From contig NZ_JABDHQ010000012.1 in NCBI RefSeq assembly GCF_018709685.1, forward strand, positions 28,839 to 92,838: a stretch of 64,000 nt of DNA. The letters run 5' to 3'. This DNA comes from Akkermansia muciniphila. GTDB lineage: Bacteria > Verrucomicrobiota > Verrucomicrobiia > Verrucomicrobiales > Akkermansiaceae. The translations under genes were made by a program, and so were the position numbers. Under the pieces are notes generated by a model. That model worked only from the letters and a program-made list of their open reading frames with translations, had not been told where the DNA came from and made no database searches. This document shows, piece by piece, positions 29,357 to 38,050 of this stretch (position 1 is the first letter of the stretch; each line of letters starts with the position of its first letter).

Positions 29357-30112
29357 ATGAACATTTTTGCCAGTGACATACTCTTTTACATCTTCGGGGC
29401 CCTGGCCGTGATCCTGTCCCTGATGGTCGTCTTCATGCGCAACCCCGTCTCCTCCGCCATGATGATGGCCCTCTCCTTCGGAGCCACGGCCGCCATCATG
29501 ATCGGGCTAGGCGCCCACTTCCTGGGCATTCTCCAGATTCTGGTCTACGCCGGAGCCATCATGGTGCTCTTCGCGTTCATCATCATGCTGCTGAACGTGA
29601 AGCGGGAAACCTCCCCCTTCCGGCGTCCCGTTTCCGTCGCCATCGGCGTCATCATTGCCGCCCTCTTCCTCGGCCAGCTCATCGGCATCATCTACTCCCT
29701 GCCCGGCGCGAAGGAAACGCACCGCTGCCCGATGGCCACCGCGGAACAGGCATGGAACGACTTGAAAATCGGGCAGGATGCTCCTGAAAACGGTGCCGCA
29801 CACAGCACGGCGTGCGAACAGGGCTTCAATCCCTCAAACTACTGCGTAACCGGGGAGCAACCGGACAAGCTCGTCCGCCCCCACTCCCCCTCCGTCGTTC
29901 TTCCCTCCATCTCCCCCCAATGTTCCGCGCACCTCTACCCGGAAGGCACCACCATCCGCGCGGAAATAGACAACGGGGAATTCCCGGATACCGCCCTGCT
30001 GGGCCGCACCCTGTTTGACAAATACAACCGGAGCCTGGTCATCGCCGGACTGGCCCTGCTGGTGGCCTCCATCGGCGTCGTGGTCCTGAGCCGCCGCCCC
30101 TCCGGAAAATAA
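29357..30112 (+). CDS. nuoJ: NADH-quinone oxidoreductase subunit J with a cysteine-bearing insertion
   Basis: A membrane-arm subunit (ND6-type) of 251 residues; homologues are usually 165-200. Four membrane helices lie within residues 8-114, including the conserved AGAIMVLFAFIIMLLN, and a fifth at about 226-245. Between helices 4 and 5 is a hydrophilic loop of roughly 95 residues (about 117-212) carrying Cys124, Cys153, Cys163 and Cys189, which is unusual for NuoJ. The frame is uninterrupted and the last helix reads normally, so this is a real insertion and not a frameshift. Confidence 0.92.
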   Translation: MNIFASDILFYIFGALAVILSLMVVFMRNPVSSAMMMALSFGATAAIMIGLGAHFLGILQILVYAGAIMVLFAFIIMLLNVKRETSPFRRPVSVAIGVIIAALFLGQLIGIIYSLPGAKETHRCPMATAEQAWNDLKIGQDAPENGAAHSTACEQGFNPSNYCVTGEQPDKLVRPHSPSVVLPSISPQCSAHLYPEGTTIRAEIDNGEFPDTALLGRTLFDKYNRSLVIAGLALLVASIGVVVLSRRPSGK

Positions 30113-30138
30113 AAGAACCCTTATCAAGCCTAATCATC

Positions 30139-30456
30139 ATGATACCTCTTACGCAATACCTGATCCTCTCCGGCGTCCTGTTTGCCATCGGCCTGCTGGG
30201 GGTGATTGTCCGGCGTGACATCATCGTCATCTTCATGTGCCTGGAAATGATGCTCAGCGCGGCCAACCTCTCCCTGGTGGCGTTTTCACGCGCCCAGGGC
30301 ACCATGGGGCTGCCCAACTATGACGGCCAGGCCCTGTCCATCTTCATCCTGACCATCGCCGCGGCGGAAGTAGCCATCGGGCTGGCCCTCATCGTCTCCC
30401 TGTACCGGGCCCGGCGCACGGCCAGCACGCAGGACCTCAACACGCTGAAAGACTAA
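30139..30456 (+). CDS. nuoK: NADH-quinone oxidoreductase subunit K
   Basis: A 105-residue ND4L-type membrane subunit with three helices. FMCLEMMLSAANLSLVAF contains the conserved membrane glutamate of the proton pathway, and a second glutamate lies in ILTIAAAEVAIGLAL. Length and motifs are typical. It lies 26 bases after nuoJ and 23 before nuoL. Confidence 0.96.
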   Translation: MIPLTQYLILSGVLFAIGLLGVIVRRDIIVIFMCLEMMLSAANLSLVAFSRAQGTMGLPNYDGQALSIFILTIAAAEVAIGLALIVSLYRARRTASTQDLNTLKD

Positions 30457-30479
30457 GAGCAACACACCACTCCACGAAC

Positions 30480-32312
30480 ATGTTTAATATTGATATTCAA
30501 TACACCTGGCTTCTGCTCTTCTTGCCGCTGGTCGTAGCCGCCTTTGACTGGTTCCTGCTGACCAGGCGCCCGAACGTCGCGGCGCTCACCTCCACCTTCT
30601 CCTGCCTGGCGACCTTCGTCCTTTCCTTGGGCCTGCTGGACCAGACCGGCTCGGACTCCTTCTCCTGGCTTCCGATCTCCGACGTCTTTTCCGTTGACCT
30701 GGGCTTCGTGCTGGACCCCCTTTCCACCCGCATGATGCTGGTAGTCACGGGCATCGGCCTGCTGGTCCACATCTTCTCCCTGAGCTACATGGCGGACGAC
30801 AAGGCGAAAACGCGCTACTTCGCGTGCCTGAGCCTCTTCATGTTCTCCATGACGGGCATCGTCCTGGCGAACAACATCGCCATGACCTTCATCTTCTGGG
30901 AGCTGGTGGGCCTTTCCTCCTACCTGCTCATCGGCCACTGGTACACCAGGGACGCCGCCGCGAACGCCGCCAAAAAAGCCTTCATCTGCAACCGCGTGGG
31001 GGACTTCGGCTTCCTGATCGGCATCCTGACCCTCTGGGCGCTGACCAATACGCTGGACTTCAGCCTGATGGAAATGCCCGCGGGCCTCAGTGAAACCCTG
31101 CTGAACATCACGGTGCTGTGCCTCTTCTGCGGGGCGGTGGGCAAATCCGCCCAATTCCCGCTGCACGTCTGGCTGCCGGACGCCATGGAAGGCCCCACCC
31201 CCGTTTCCGCCCTGATCCATGCCGCCACCATGGTGGCCGCCGGGGTGTACATGATGGTGCGCGTCCAGTATTCCATAGGCGTGGAAGCCTTCCCCGCCCT
31301 GGCCTGCAACGTCATCGCCATTATCGGCGCCGTCACGGCCGTCATCGCCGCCTTCATGGCCACCCAGCAGAATGACATCAAGCGCGTGCTGGCTTACTCC
31401 ACCCTCTCCCAGCTGGGCTACATGGTCATGGCCCTGGGACTGCTGGCCGGGGAAGCGGCGATGTTCCACCTCTTCACCCACGCCTGGTTCAAGGCCCTGC
31501 TCTTCCTGGGCGCGGGCGCCATCATCTTCGCCTGCCACCATGAGCAGGACATCTGGAAAATGGGCGGCATCATGAAGCGCATGAAGCTGACCTCCCTCAC
31601 CTTCATCATCGCCACCATGGCGCTGGTCGCCATTCCGTTCACGTCCGGCTTCTTCTCCAAGGAAGCCATCCTGGAAGCCGCCCTGCACAAAAACCCGGTC
31701 TTTTTCTGGATCGGAGCGGGCGTGGCCCTGCTGACCACCTTCTACATGATGCGCGTCATCTTCGTGGTCTTCTTCGGCAAGAGCCGCAGCCACAGCTCGG
31801 AACACGCCAGGGAAGTGGGCGGCCTCATGCTGGTTCCCCTGCTGATTCTGGCCGTGCTGGCCCTCATTTCCGGTTACGGCTTCATCGCCGACAGGCTGGT
31901 TCCCTTCAACGGATTCGTTTCGGAAAGCTTCCACATGGGCATGCCCTTCTACGTCTCCATGGGCGCGCTGGTGCTCGGCATCCTGCTGGCCGCGGTCTTC
32001 TATGCGGGCTCTCCGGCCTCCGACAAGCTCTCCGGCAATGCCGTCTCCCGCGCCCTCGCCAACCGCCTCTACATTGACTGGTTCTATGACAAGGTGCTGG
32101 TCAGGGGCATCCAGGGCTCCCTGGCCGCCATCATCGACTTCATGGACCAGTTCATCATCTCCGGCCTCATCGTGGGCGGCCTGGCGCGGCTGACCGCCGC
32201 CGCAGGCTCCCTGCTGCGCCGCCTTCAGTCCGGCAGCATGGCCGCCTACACGGCCCTCTTCGGCATCGGCCTGCTCCTGGTCATCTACTTCACCGTCTTC
32301 TATTCCTGCTAA
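30480..32312 (+). CDS. nuoL: NADH-quinone oxidoreductase subunit L (antiporter-like)
   Basis: The distal antiporter-like proton-pumping subunit (610 residues, ND5-type). The conserved FWELVGLSSYLLIG holds the key glutamate, and AIMATQQNDIKRVLAYSTLSQLGYM-like sequence holds the pumping-path lysine region. A long C-terminal part with a final membrane helix is consistent with the lateral helix that braces NuoM and NuoN. The longest subunit gene of the operon, in a typical order before nuoM. Confidence 0.96.
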   Translation: MFNIDIQYTWLLLFLPLVVAAFDWFLLTRRPNVAALTSTFSCLATFVLSLGLLDQTGSDSFSWLPISDVFSVDLGFVLDPLSTRMMLVVTGIGLLVHIFSLSYMADDKAKTRYFACLSLFMFSMTGIVLANNIAMTFIFWELVGLSSYLLIGHWYTRDAAANAAKKAFICNRVGDFGFLIGILTLWALTNTLDFSLMEMPAGLSETLLNITVLCLFCGAVGKSAQFPLHVWLPDAMEGPTPVSALIHAATMVAAGVYMMVRVQYSIGVEAFPALACNVIAIIGAVTAVIAAFMATQQNDIKRVLAYSTLSQLGYMVMALGLLAGEAAMFHLFTHAWFKALLFLGAGAIIFACHHEQDIWKMGGIMKRMKLTSLTFIIATMALVAIPFTSGFFSKEAILEAALHKNPVFFWIGAGVALLTTFYMMRVIFVVFFGKSRSHSSEHAREVGGLMLVPLLILAVLALISGYGFIADRLVPFNGFVSESFHMGMPFYVSMGALVLGILLAAVFYAGSPASDKLSGNAVSRALANRLYIDWFYDKVLVRGIQGSLAAIIDFMDQFIISGLIVGGLARLTAAAGSLLRRLQSGSMAAYTALFGIGLLLVIYFTVFYSC

Positions 32313-32333
32313 CCTACCAACCAATCACACACC

Positions 32334-33758
32334 ATGCTTATCTGGCTTGTTCTCATTCCTCTGATTGCCACGGCCCTCATCGGCCTGTGCAAGGCGCCCG
32401 CACGCCCGACAGCCCTGCTCAGCGCCGCGCTGACGCTGGCCCTCGGCATCTGGGCCCTGGTTAGCTTTGACGGCTGTCCCTCCTGCTGGTCCCGCTTTGA
32501 GGGGATGGACCTCCAGCTCACGCTGGCCCCGGCCCTGGCCAAAGTAATGCTGCTGCTGACCATCCTGGTGACCTTCGCCACCGTACTGGGCACCAACCCG
32601 CCCAAGGGGGGGGAAGCCTCCTGGTACAACTCCGCCCTGCTGATTTCCGCAGGCGCCACCGGAGCTTTCCTGTCAGACAACATCATCTCCTTCTTCGCCT
32701 TCCATGAGCTGGCCCTGATCCCCACCTTCGTGATGATCGGCCTGTACGGGCGGGGCGACCGCCGCACCACGGCCTGGCGCGCCACGCTTTACCTGGGGCT
32801 TGCCTCCATGGTGCTGCTGGCGGCCCTGCTGATGATCGGCACGCAGGCGGGCTTCACCTTCTCCGGATTGAAAGACTTCATGGCCGGCGGCCGGGAACTC
32901 GCCCACGCGGAACTCATCGGCGCCCTGCTCATCGCCGGCTTCGGCACGCTGATTTCCCTCTTCCCCTTCCACTCCTGGGCAGCTCCCGCCTATGCCTCCG
33001 CCCCCGCTCCGGTGGCGATGATGCATGCGGGCGTGCTTAAGAAGTTCGGTCTGTACGGCCTCTTCATGTTCCAGCCGCTGATGGAAACAGGCTTCCTTCC
33101 CTGGACGAACATCCTCCTTGTCCTGCTCGTCTGCAACGTCATCTGGGTGGGTTACGTGACCGTCAACCAGAAAAGGCTGGACCTGCTCCTGGGCAACTCC
33201 TCCGTGATGCACATGGGCTACATCTTCCTGGCCTTCGCCGCCCTGGTGGCCTCCGGTTCCGCGCAAGCCAATCCTTGGGCGCTGAAAGGTGCCGCCCTGC
33301 TGATGCTGGCCCACGGCCTGACCATCGCGCTGCTCTTCCTGCTCTGCGGACAGATTGAAAAGCAGACCGGCACGCTGGAAATCAACTCCCTGGGCGGCCT
33401 GAGCGTCAAACTGCCGCGCATGGCCTTCGTCTTCGGCCTGGCGGGCATGGCCTCCATCGGCCTCCCCGGCCTCGCCAACTTCCCGGGGGAATTCATGGTC
33501 TTCTTCTCCGGATTCGCCGGATTTAACGACAGCTTCGGCCCCGTCCAGATCGCCACCATCCTGTGCCTCTGGGGCCTGGTCATCGGCGCCGTGTACATGC
33601 TGAGGGCCTACCGCAATATCTTCCAGGGGGACCTCTCCAAGGCCGCAGCCTACGCCACGGAACTGCTGCCTTCCGAACGGGCGGCCAATTACTTCCTGAC
33701 CATCACCCTGGCGGTCTTCGGCTTCTTCCCCACGCTGGTGCTCCAGTTCTTCTCCTGA
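32334..33758 (+). CDS. nuoM: NADH-quinone oxidoreductase subunit M (antiporter-like)
   Basis: An ND4-type proton-pumping subunit of 474 residues with about 14 helices. The conserved membrane glutamate is in FFAFHELALIPTFVMIG, and FPFHSWAAPAYASAPAPVAMMHAGV is a strong family segment. No insertion or gap is seen. It lies 21 bases after nuoL and 47 before nuoN. Confidence 0.95.
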   Translation: MLIWLVLIPLIATALIGLCKAPARPTALLSAALTLALGIWALVSFDGCPSCWSRFEGMDLQLTLAPALAKVMLLLTILVTFATVLGTNPPKGGEASWYNSALLISAGATGAFLSDNIISFFAFHELALIPTFVMIGLYGRGDRRTTAWRATLYLGLASMVLLAALLMIGTQAGFTFSGLKDFMAGGRELAHAELIGALLIAGFGTLISLFPFHSWAAPAYASAPAPVAMMHAGVLKKFGLYGLFMFQPLMETGFLPWTNILLVLLVCNVIWVGYVTVNQKRLDLLLGNSSVMHMGYIFLAFAALVASGSAQANPWALKGAALLMLAHGLTIALLFLLCGQIEKQTGTLEINSLGGLSVKLPRMAFVFGLAGMASIGLPGLANFPGEFMVFFSGFAGFNDSFGPVQIATILCLWGLVIGAVYMLRAYRNIFQGDLSKAAAYATELLPSERAANYFLTITLAVFGFFPTLVLQFFS

Positions 33759-33805
33759 TTCCCCTTCCGAATACAATTCAAGTTTAACCTGACCTTCTTT
33801 TACCC

Positions 33806-35188
33806 ATGCAAGCGTATATTCCGGAATTCATCCTGGCCGGCCTGGCGATGCTTCTGCTCCTGGCCGAGACCTTCTGCAAAAAGACGCCCAAATTCGTTTT
33901 CGGGCTGATTGGCGCGGCGGGCGCCCTGGCGATGCTCCCCTTCTACATGGGGGGGCTCTATGACAACGTCTACATCATCCTGGCGCTTGTCGCCACGGCA
34001 GTCACCCTGCTGCTGTCCGTGGACTTCCGGGCCGTCATCAACCTCTCTTCCAATGACTCCAAGTCCCAGGACGGCACGGGGGAATTCTACATCCTGCCCC
34101 TGCTGGCCTGCGTGGGCATCACCTCCCTGTGCAAGGCTTCCAACCTGGTGGAACTGTTCGTTTCCCTGGAAGTGCTCACGCTGAGCTCCTTCATCATGGT
34201 GGGCTACTTCCGCCGGAACCTGGGCTCCACGGAAGCGGGCATCAAGTACCTGATCCTGGGCGCCGTCAGCACGGGCTTCCTCGTCTTCGGCCTGGCCTGG
34301 TACTTCGGCGTTACGGGTACCTTCATCTATGACGGAGCGATCGTCAATCAGGCGCTGGCGGGCCAGACGGCCCCCGCCATGTACCTGGCCCTCGCCATGC
34401 TGCTGCTCGGCACGGCCTTTAAAATCGGCGCGGTCCCCATGCAATTGTGGATTCCGGACGTATACCAGGGCGCTCCCACTCCGGTGACGGCTTTCCTCTC
34501 CGTAGCCTCCAAGGTGGCCGGCTTCGCCCTGCTCAGCATCATCCTGGCTCCCTTCGCCTCCCTGCCTCCCGTTGAATTCGTCATAGCCCTGATGGCTGCG
34601 GCTACGCTGCTGGTGGGCAACCTGGGCGCCATTCCGCAGACCAACCTGAAGCGCATGATGGGTTACTCCTCCATCGCCCAGGCCGGCTTTATCCTGCCTC
34701 TCTTCATCGGCACCGTGGACGGGCGGCTTGCTCCGAACGCCCCGTTCTACCTAGCCGTGTACCTGGTCATGACCTTCGGCGCCTTCTTCGCCCTCGCCAT
34801 GATCCGCATCCAGCGCGGGAGCGAGGAAATCTCCGCCTTCCGCGGCCTGGGCAAGACCAATCCCCGGCTGGCGCTGGCAGTCACCATCATGTTCGCCTCC
34901 CTGGCGGGCGTGCCGCTGACGGCCGGCTTCTTCGCCAAAATGATCTCCTTCGTGCACGTCATCAACACGGGCCTGTACCTGGGCTGGATGCTCCCCATCA
35001 TGATCATCTGCGCGGCCTCCGGCTTCTATTACTACTTCAAGGTCATCCGCTCCATGTACTGGGACAAGCCCGCGGAAGACGCGGAACCCGTGCAGGTGCC
35101 CGTCATTTCCGGCGTCATGCTGGCTGCCTTCTCCGTCTTCATCGTGCTGGGCGGCCTGATGCCCCTCTTCATGAATCCCATCCGGTAA
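33806..35188 (+). CDS. nuoN: NADH-quinone oxidoreductase subunit N (antiporter-like)
   Basis: The ND2-type proton-pumping subunit (460 residues), last gene of the operon. LFVSLEVLTLSSFIMVG carries the conserved glutamate; MQLWIPDVYQGAPTPVTAFL and LKRMMGYSSIAQAGF are typical. A strong terminator follows 28 bases after the stop. Confidence 0.96.
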   Translation: MQAYIPEFILAGLAMLLLLAETFCKKTPKFVFGLIGAAGALAMLPFYMGGLYDNVYIILALVATAVTLLLSVDFRAVINLSSNDSKSQDGTGEFYILPLLACVGITSLCKASNLVELFVSLEVLTLSSFIMVGYFRRNLGSTEAGIKYLILGAVSTGFLVFGLAWYFGVTGTFIYDGAIVNQALAGQTAPAMYLALAMLLLGTAFKIGAVPMQLWIPDVYQGAPTPVTAFLSVASKVAGFALLSIILAPFASLPPVEFVIALMAAATLLVGNLGAIPQTNLKRMMGYSSIAQAGFILPLFIGTVDGRLAPNAPFYLAVYLVMTFGAFFALAMIRIQRGSEEISAFRGLGKTNPRLALAVTIMFASLAGVPLTAGFFAKMISFVHVINTGLYLGWMLPIMIICAASGFYYYFKVIRSMYWDKPAEDAEPVQVPVISGVMLAAFSVFIVLGGLMPLFMNPIR

Positions 35189-35216
35189 AGAAGAATCCCT
35201 TTCCGTTCATCATCCC

Positions 35217-35256
35217 GAAGGCCGTCTCCGCATCCCGCCGGGGCGGCCTTCTTTTT
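35217..35256 (+). terminator. Rho-independent terminator of the nuo operon
   Basis: GAAGGCCG (35217-35224) pairs with CGGCCTTC (35244-35251), followed by TTTTT. The 19-base loop can form extra pairs. It closes the nuoD-nuoN transcript. Confidence 0.85.
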
Positions 35257-35482
35257 CCCGTACGCCTCCCGGAACGCCGCAAACATTGGCGGGACCTGAA
35301 ATAAATTGACCGGCAGCGGACAAATGGAAGGAGGGGAGGAACAGCCTGCCGGGCGTGGTATTTTAATTGTCTCCAGGGCTCGCGGCGTGCCTCTGGTCTT
35401 ATCCCGTTCTCCGGGGGATTCCAGCCAAAAAATCTTGCAAAAAATGCTGCTTCCATGTGAGATTCCTTTCGTCCCGGACGTA

Positions 35483-35498
35483 ATTAGTCCGTACTAAT
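35483..35498. promoter_or_regulatory. Palindrome upstream of the DUF3472 gene, candidate operator
   Basis: ATTAGT-ccgt-ACTAAT is a perfect 6-bp inverted repeat 63 bases before the ATG at 35561. It shares the core TTAG-N6-CTAA with the palindrome upstream of nuoD. The rest of the 372-base gene-free stretch 35189-35560 holds the nuo terminator and no other clear signal. Confidence 0.4.
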
Positions 35499-35560
35499 CA
35501 TTTGCCTGCCTTTCCACCGGACGGGGCACGGCCAACCATCAAACGACCATTCAAAAAACC

Positions 35561-36448
35561 ATGCGCCTTTTCTCCGCCACAGCCGTCATCTGCGCCGCCC
35601 TGCTCTCCGGCGGCGCCTTCCTGCACGCCCAGGACCCGGAACTTCTGATGAAACGCCAGTGCCGTTCTGTCCATGTCATGCAGCAGGGCCATCCCGCGCA
35701 GGCAAGCGCCCTGTACAATGAAGTAAAGGCCAAGACGTCCGTTCCCGGCACCTACTTCTGCGCCATGAACTTTGATGACGGCTACATCGGCTTCCAGGAG
35801 CAGTCCAACGGGAAAAAAGTGATTATCTTTTCCATCTGGGACCCGGTGGCCCATGGGGACAACCCCAACAGCGTGCCGGAAGGGGAACGCACCAAGCTGG
35901 TGAAACTGGGTGAAAACGCACGGGCAGGCCGCTTTGGCGGAGAGGGAACGGGCGGCCAGAGCTTCGTGGACTATCCTTGGACCGTCGGGGAGAACATGCG
36001 CTTCCTCGTCTGCGTCAAAAAGATGGGGAAATTCAAGGAAATCAGCGGCTTTTACTATAACAACAAGGACAAGGCATGGGAGCTCATCTCCAAATGGAAA
36101 ACCCATTCCTCGGAAAAGGAACTCTCTTTCTCCGTCGGCTTTGTGGAAGACTTCATGCGCAATTTTGAATCCGCCAAAAAAGCCCGCGGCGCCTTCTTCG
36201 GCCCCAGCTTCGCGTACAAGGACGGCAAATGGTTCCCCAACACCAGCGTCACGTTCACGGGAGACCCCACCCCCTCCACCAACGTCATGGCGGACATCCA
36301 GCCCAACGGCTCCGTGCTGCTCCAGACGGGAGGGGATACGAAAATGACGGATTTCAAACTGTTCCAGAACCGCCCCCTGCCCCAGGATGCAAACCCTGTA
36401 CAGCCTGATGAACAGGTCACCCGGCTCGTTCAGGAAAACACCAAATAA
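35561..36448 (+). CDS. Exported DUF3472 family protein
   Basis: A 295-residue secreted protein. The signal peptide MRLFSATAVICAALLSGGAF is followed by a processing site near HAQD. The middle region matches the DUF3472 pattern as I recall it: GYIGFQEQSNGKKVIIFSIWDP, GRFGGEGTGGQSFVDYPW and W-x-LISKWKT. Family knowledge: DUF3472 proteins are beta-rich and often found in secreted or carbohydrate-active contexts, with no established reaction. The gene lies behind the nuo terminator with its own upstream palindrome. A 50-residue membrane protein gene starts 2 bases after its stop. Confidence 0.78.
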   Translation: MRLFSATAVICAALLSGGAFLHAQDPELLMKRQCRSVHVMQQGHPAQASALYNEVKAKTSVPGTYFCAMNFDDGYIGFQEQSNGKKVIIFSIWDPVAHGDNPNSVPEGERTKLVKLGENARAGRFGGEGTGGQSFVDYPWTVGENMRFLVCVKKMGKFKEISGFYYNNKDKAWELISKWKTHSSEKELSFSVGFVEDFMRNFESAKKARGAFFGPSFAYKDGKWFPNTSVTFTGDPTPSTNVMADIQPNGSVLLQTGGDTKMTDFKLFQNRPLPQDANPVQPDEQVTRLVQENTK

Positions 36449-36450
36449 TC

Positions 36451-36603
36451 ATGTCCCTCACCGGCTGGCTAACCATGATCATTTCCATCGGCGGCGTCCT
36501 GGCCGTCGCCGCATGGGCGTACTACAAGGTGCTCTCCACCCCCCGGGAGACGGAGCACCTGGGCAGCCCCACGCCGCCCATGCCGGAAGACGAGGGAGAA
36601 TAA
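36451..36603 (+). CDS. Small single-pass membrane protein (50 residues)
   Basis: An ATG two bases after the DUF3472 stop opens a 50-residue frame ending at TAA (36601-36603). The product is one hydrophobic helix (about residues 6-25, WLTMIISIGGVLAVAAWAYY) followed by a hydrophilic, acidic, Pro-rich tail ending PMPEDEGE. The pattern of one helix, an aromatic-Lys boundary and an acidic tail resembles small accessory subunits of transporters or respiratory complexes, but I recognise no family. The tight spacing suggests translational coupling with the DUF3472 gene. Confidence 0.65.
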   Translation: MSLTGWLTMIISIGGVLAVAAWAYYKVLSTPRETEHLGSPTPPMPEDEGE

Positions 36604-36697
36604 AATTCCCCATCACCGGAATTCCTCCGGAACCGCCAAATCCGCTCACGGAACGCATTCCTGCCAAAAGCCCGGAATTCCGTGCCCGGTTTTTCTC

Positions 36698-37171
36698 TTA
36701 CCCGTCAGTCGGAGGAAGGATGAAGCCCAGCCGGTCAATGCCGTACCTGGCGCATTCCTGCCACAGGGATTTTTCCAGAGCTTCCGCGGTCTGGCGGCGG
36801 TCTTCCTCCGGCATGTTTTCAAAATATTCCGGCCCCAGATGTTCGCTGATGGCCTTGTCCGCCATGCGCGTCACCAAGTCAGCCCAGAAAATATTGTCGC
36901 GGTATTCGTCCAGGCAATCCTGGTAGAAAGCGTTTTCCTCATATTCCCGGGTAAAGGCATAGCCCCCCAGATCGTCCGCATAGGCAATGCGGCCTTTCAG
37001 CCTGGGCGTGGAGGAAAGCTCCTCCATCAGGCGGGAGATGAGTTTTCCCCATGCGGCCAGGCGCGCTTCCGCCCCGTCCTGCTGGTTGGCTGCGGCCACG
37101 GCGGCGGCCATGGAAAGCATTTCCGCCAGATCGCGCACCTCGTCGTCGGAGAATCTCAATGTCAGCGGCAT
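36698..37171 (-). CDS. Uncharacterised acidic protein next to sufT
   Basis: A 157-residue soluble, mostly helical and acidic protein (MPLTLRFSDDEVRDLAEMLS; YEENAFYQDCLDEYRDNIFW). No signal, membrane segment or recognised domain. It begins 4 bases after the stop of the SufT-like gene on the same strand, so the two are co-transcribed. Confidence 0.72.
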   Translation of the reverse strand: MPLTLRFSDDEVRDLAEMLSMAAAVAAANQQDGAEARLAAWGKLISRLMEELSSTPRLKGRIAYADDLGGYAFTREYEENAFYQDCLDEYRDNIFWADLVTRMADKAISEHLGPEYFENMPEEDRRQTAEALEKSLWQECARYGIDRLGFILPPTDG

Positions 37172-37175
37172 GGAA

Positions 37176-37721
37176 TCAGATCAATCCGAGTTTCATCCTG
37201 CCCTCCTCACTGACCATCTCCTGGTTCCAGGGGGGGTCCCACACCATTTCCACATCCGCGGCTTCCACGCCTTCCAGGGCTTCAATACGATCCTTGGCCT
37301 CCATCACCAGATGCGGGCCCATGCCGCAGCCGGGAGCCGTCAGGGTCATCTTGACCGCCACGTGGTGCAGGCCGTTTTCCAGTTCAATTACGGTCACGTC
37401 GTAAATCAGGCCCAGGTTGACGATGTCCACGGGAATTTCCGGATCGTACACGCATTTCAGCGTATCCCAGACGCGTTCTTCAAGCGTGGCGTTCTCGTCC
37501 AGCGCGGCTGTCTCCGGAGTGGGTTCCGCCGCCTCCGCACCCAGGGCGTCCGCGTTCTCCCTGGAGATGCGGGCCAGGCCATGATCCGTAGCCACAGTAT
37601 AGGAGCCGCCCAGGATCTGGGTGATGTACACGCGTTCCCCTTCCGGCAGCGTGAGCACATCCCCACTGGGGATCTGCACCGCCGTCACTTCTCTTTTGAG
37701 TTCTACTACCTGGTTCAGCAT
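37176..37721 (-). CDS. sufT: SufT-like iron-sulfur maturation protein (DUF59/MIP18)
   Basis: A 181-residue protein. The C-terminal ~100 residues are a DUF59/MIP18 domain: VYDPEIPVDIVNLGLIYDV and MTLTAPGCGMGPHLV with the conserved cysteine, then MVWDPPWNQEMVSEEGRMKLG. The N-terminal ~75 residues (VVELKREVTAVQIPSGDVLT) form the extra domain typical of SufT. Family knowledge: SufT supports maturation of Fe-S proteins, especially at high Fe-S demand. It is not next to a suf operon, though the nuo cluster and rimO, all Fe-S users, are in the window. Confidence 0.85.
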   Translation of the reverse strand: MLNQVVELKREVTAVQIPSGDVLTLPEGERVYITQILGGSYTVATDHGLARISRENADALGAEAAEPTPETAALDENATLEERVWDTLKCVYDPEIPVDIVNLGLIYDVTVIELENGLHHVAVKMTLTAPGCGMGPHLVMEAKDRIEALEGVEAADVEMVWDPPWNQEMVSEEGRMKLGLI

Positions 37722-38050
37722 AAATCCTTGTGATTAAAGGAACATCCGGCTACGGACATGCGCCGGAAGGAACGGCAGCCGCAGGAGCAGTGCGCCCCCG
37801 GCATCCGGAATCTTCCGCGCAGGAGCAACATAAGGCGTATTTGCATCACCGTCGAGGTCAAAAACTGTTCTGCCCCGACCGGAAACGCCCTTCATGACAG
37901 GAAAGCGCATGCCGCAATGTTTTGGAAAAGCCGCCGGAAGCGTAAAGCTTCGTTCTTGCCTAGCGGCGGGAAAAGGTGTAAAAGGTCCGGGCTGTCCAGG
38001 CTGCCGTCAGTCAGGGACGGGCTACACGCGCATCTTCAACCTACCATTCC
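37722..38050. other. Divergent gene-free stretch between sufT and the foldase gene
   Basis: A 329-base spacer that must hold promoters for the divergent sufT and foldase genes. I see no hairpin, repeat, tRNA or convincing small gene in it. Confidence 0.6.

Noticed and set aside
30453..32324. Minus-strand frame of 623 residues opposite nuoL
   Set aside because: Antisense shadow of a conserved membrane protein; His/Gly/Glu-rich without domains and without its own upstream signals.
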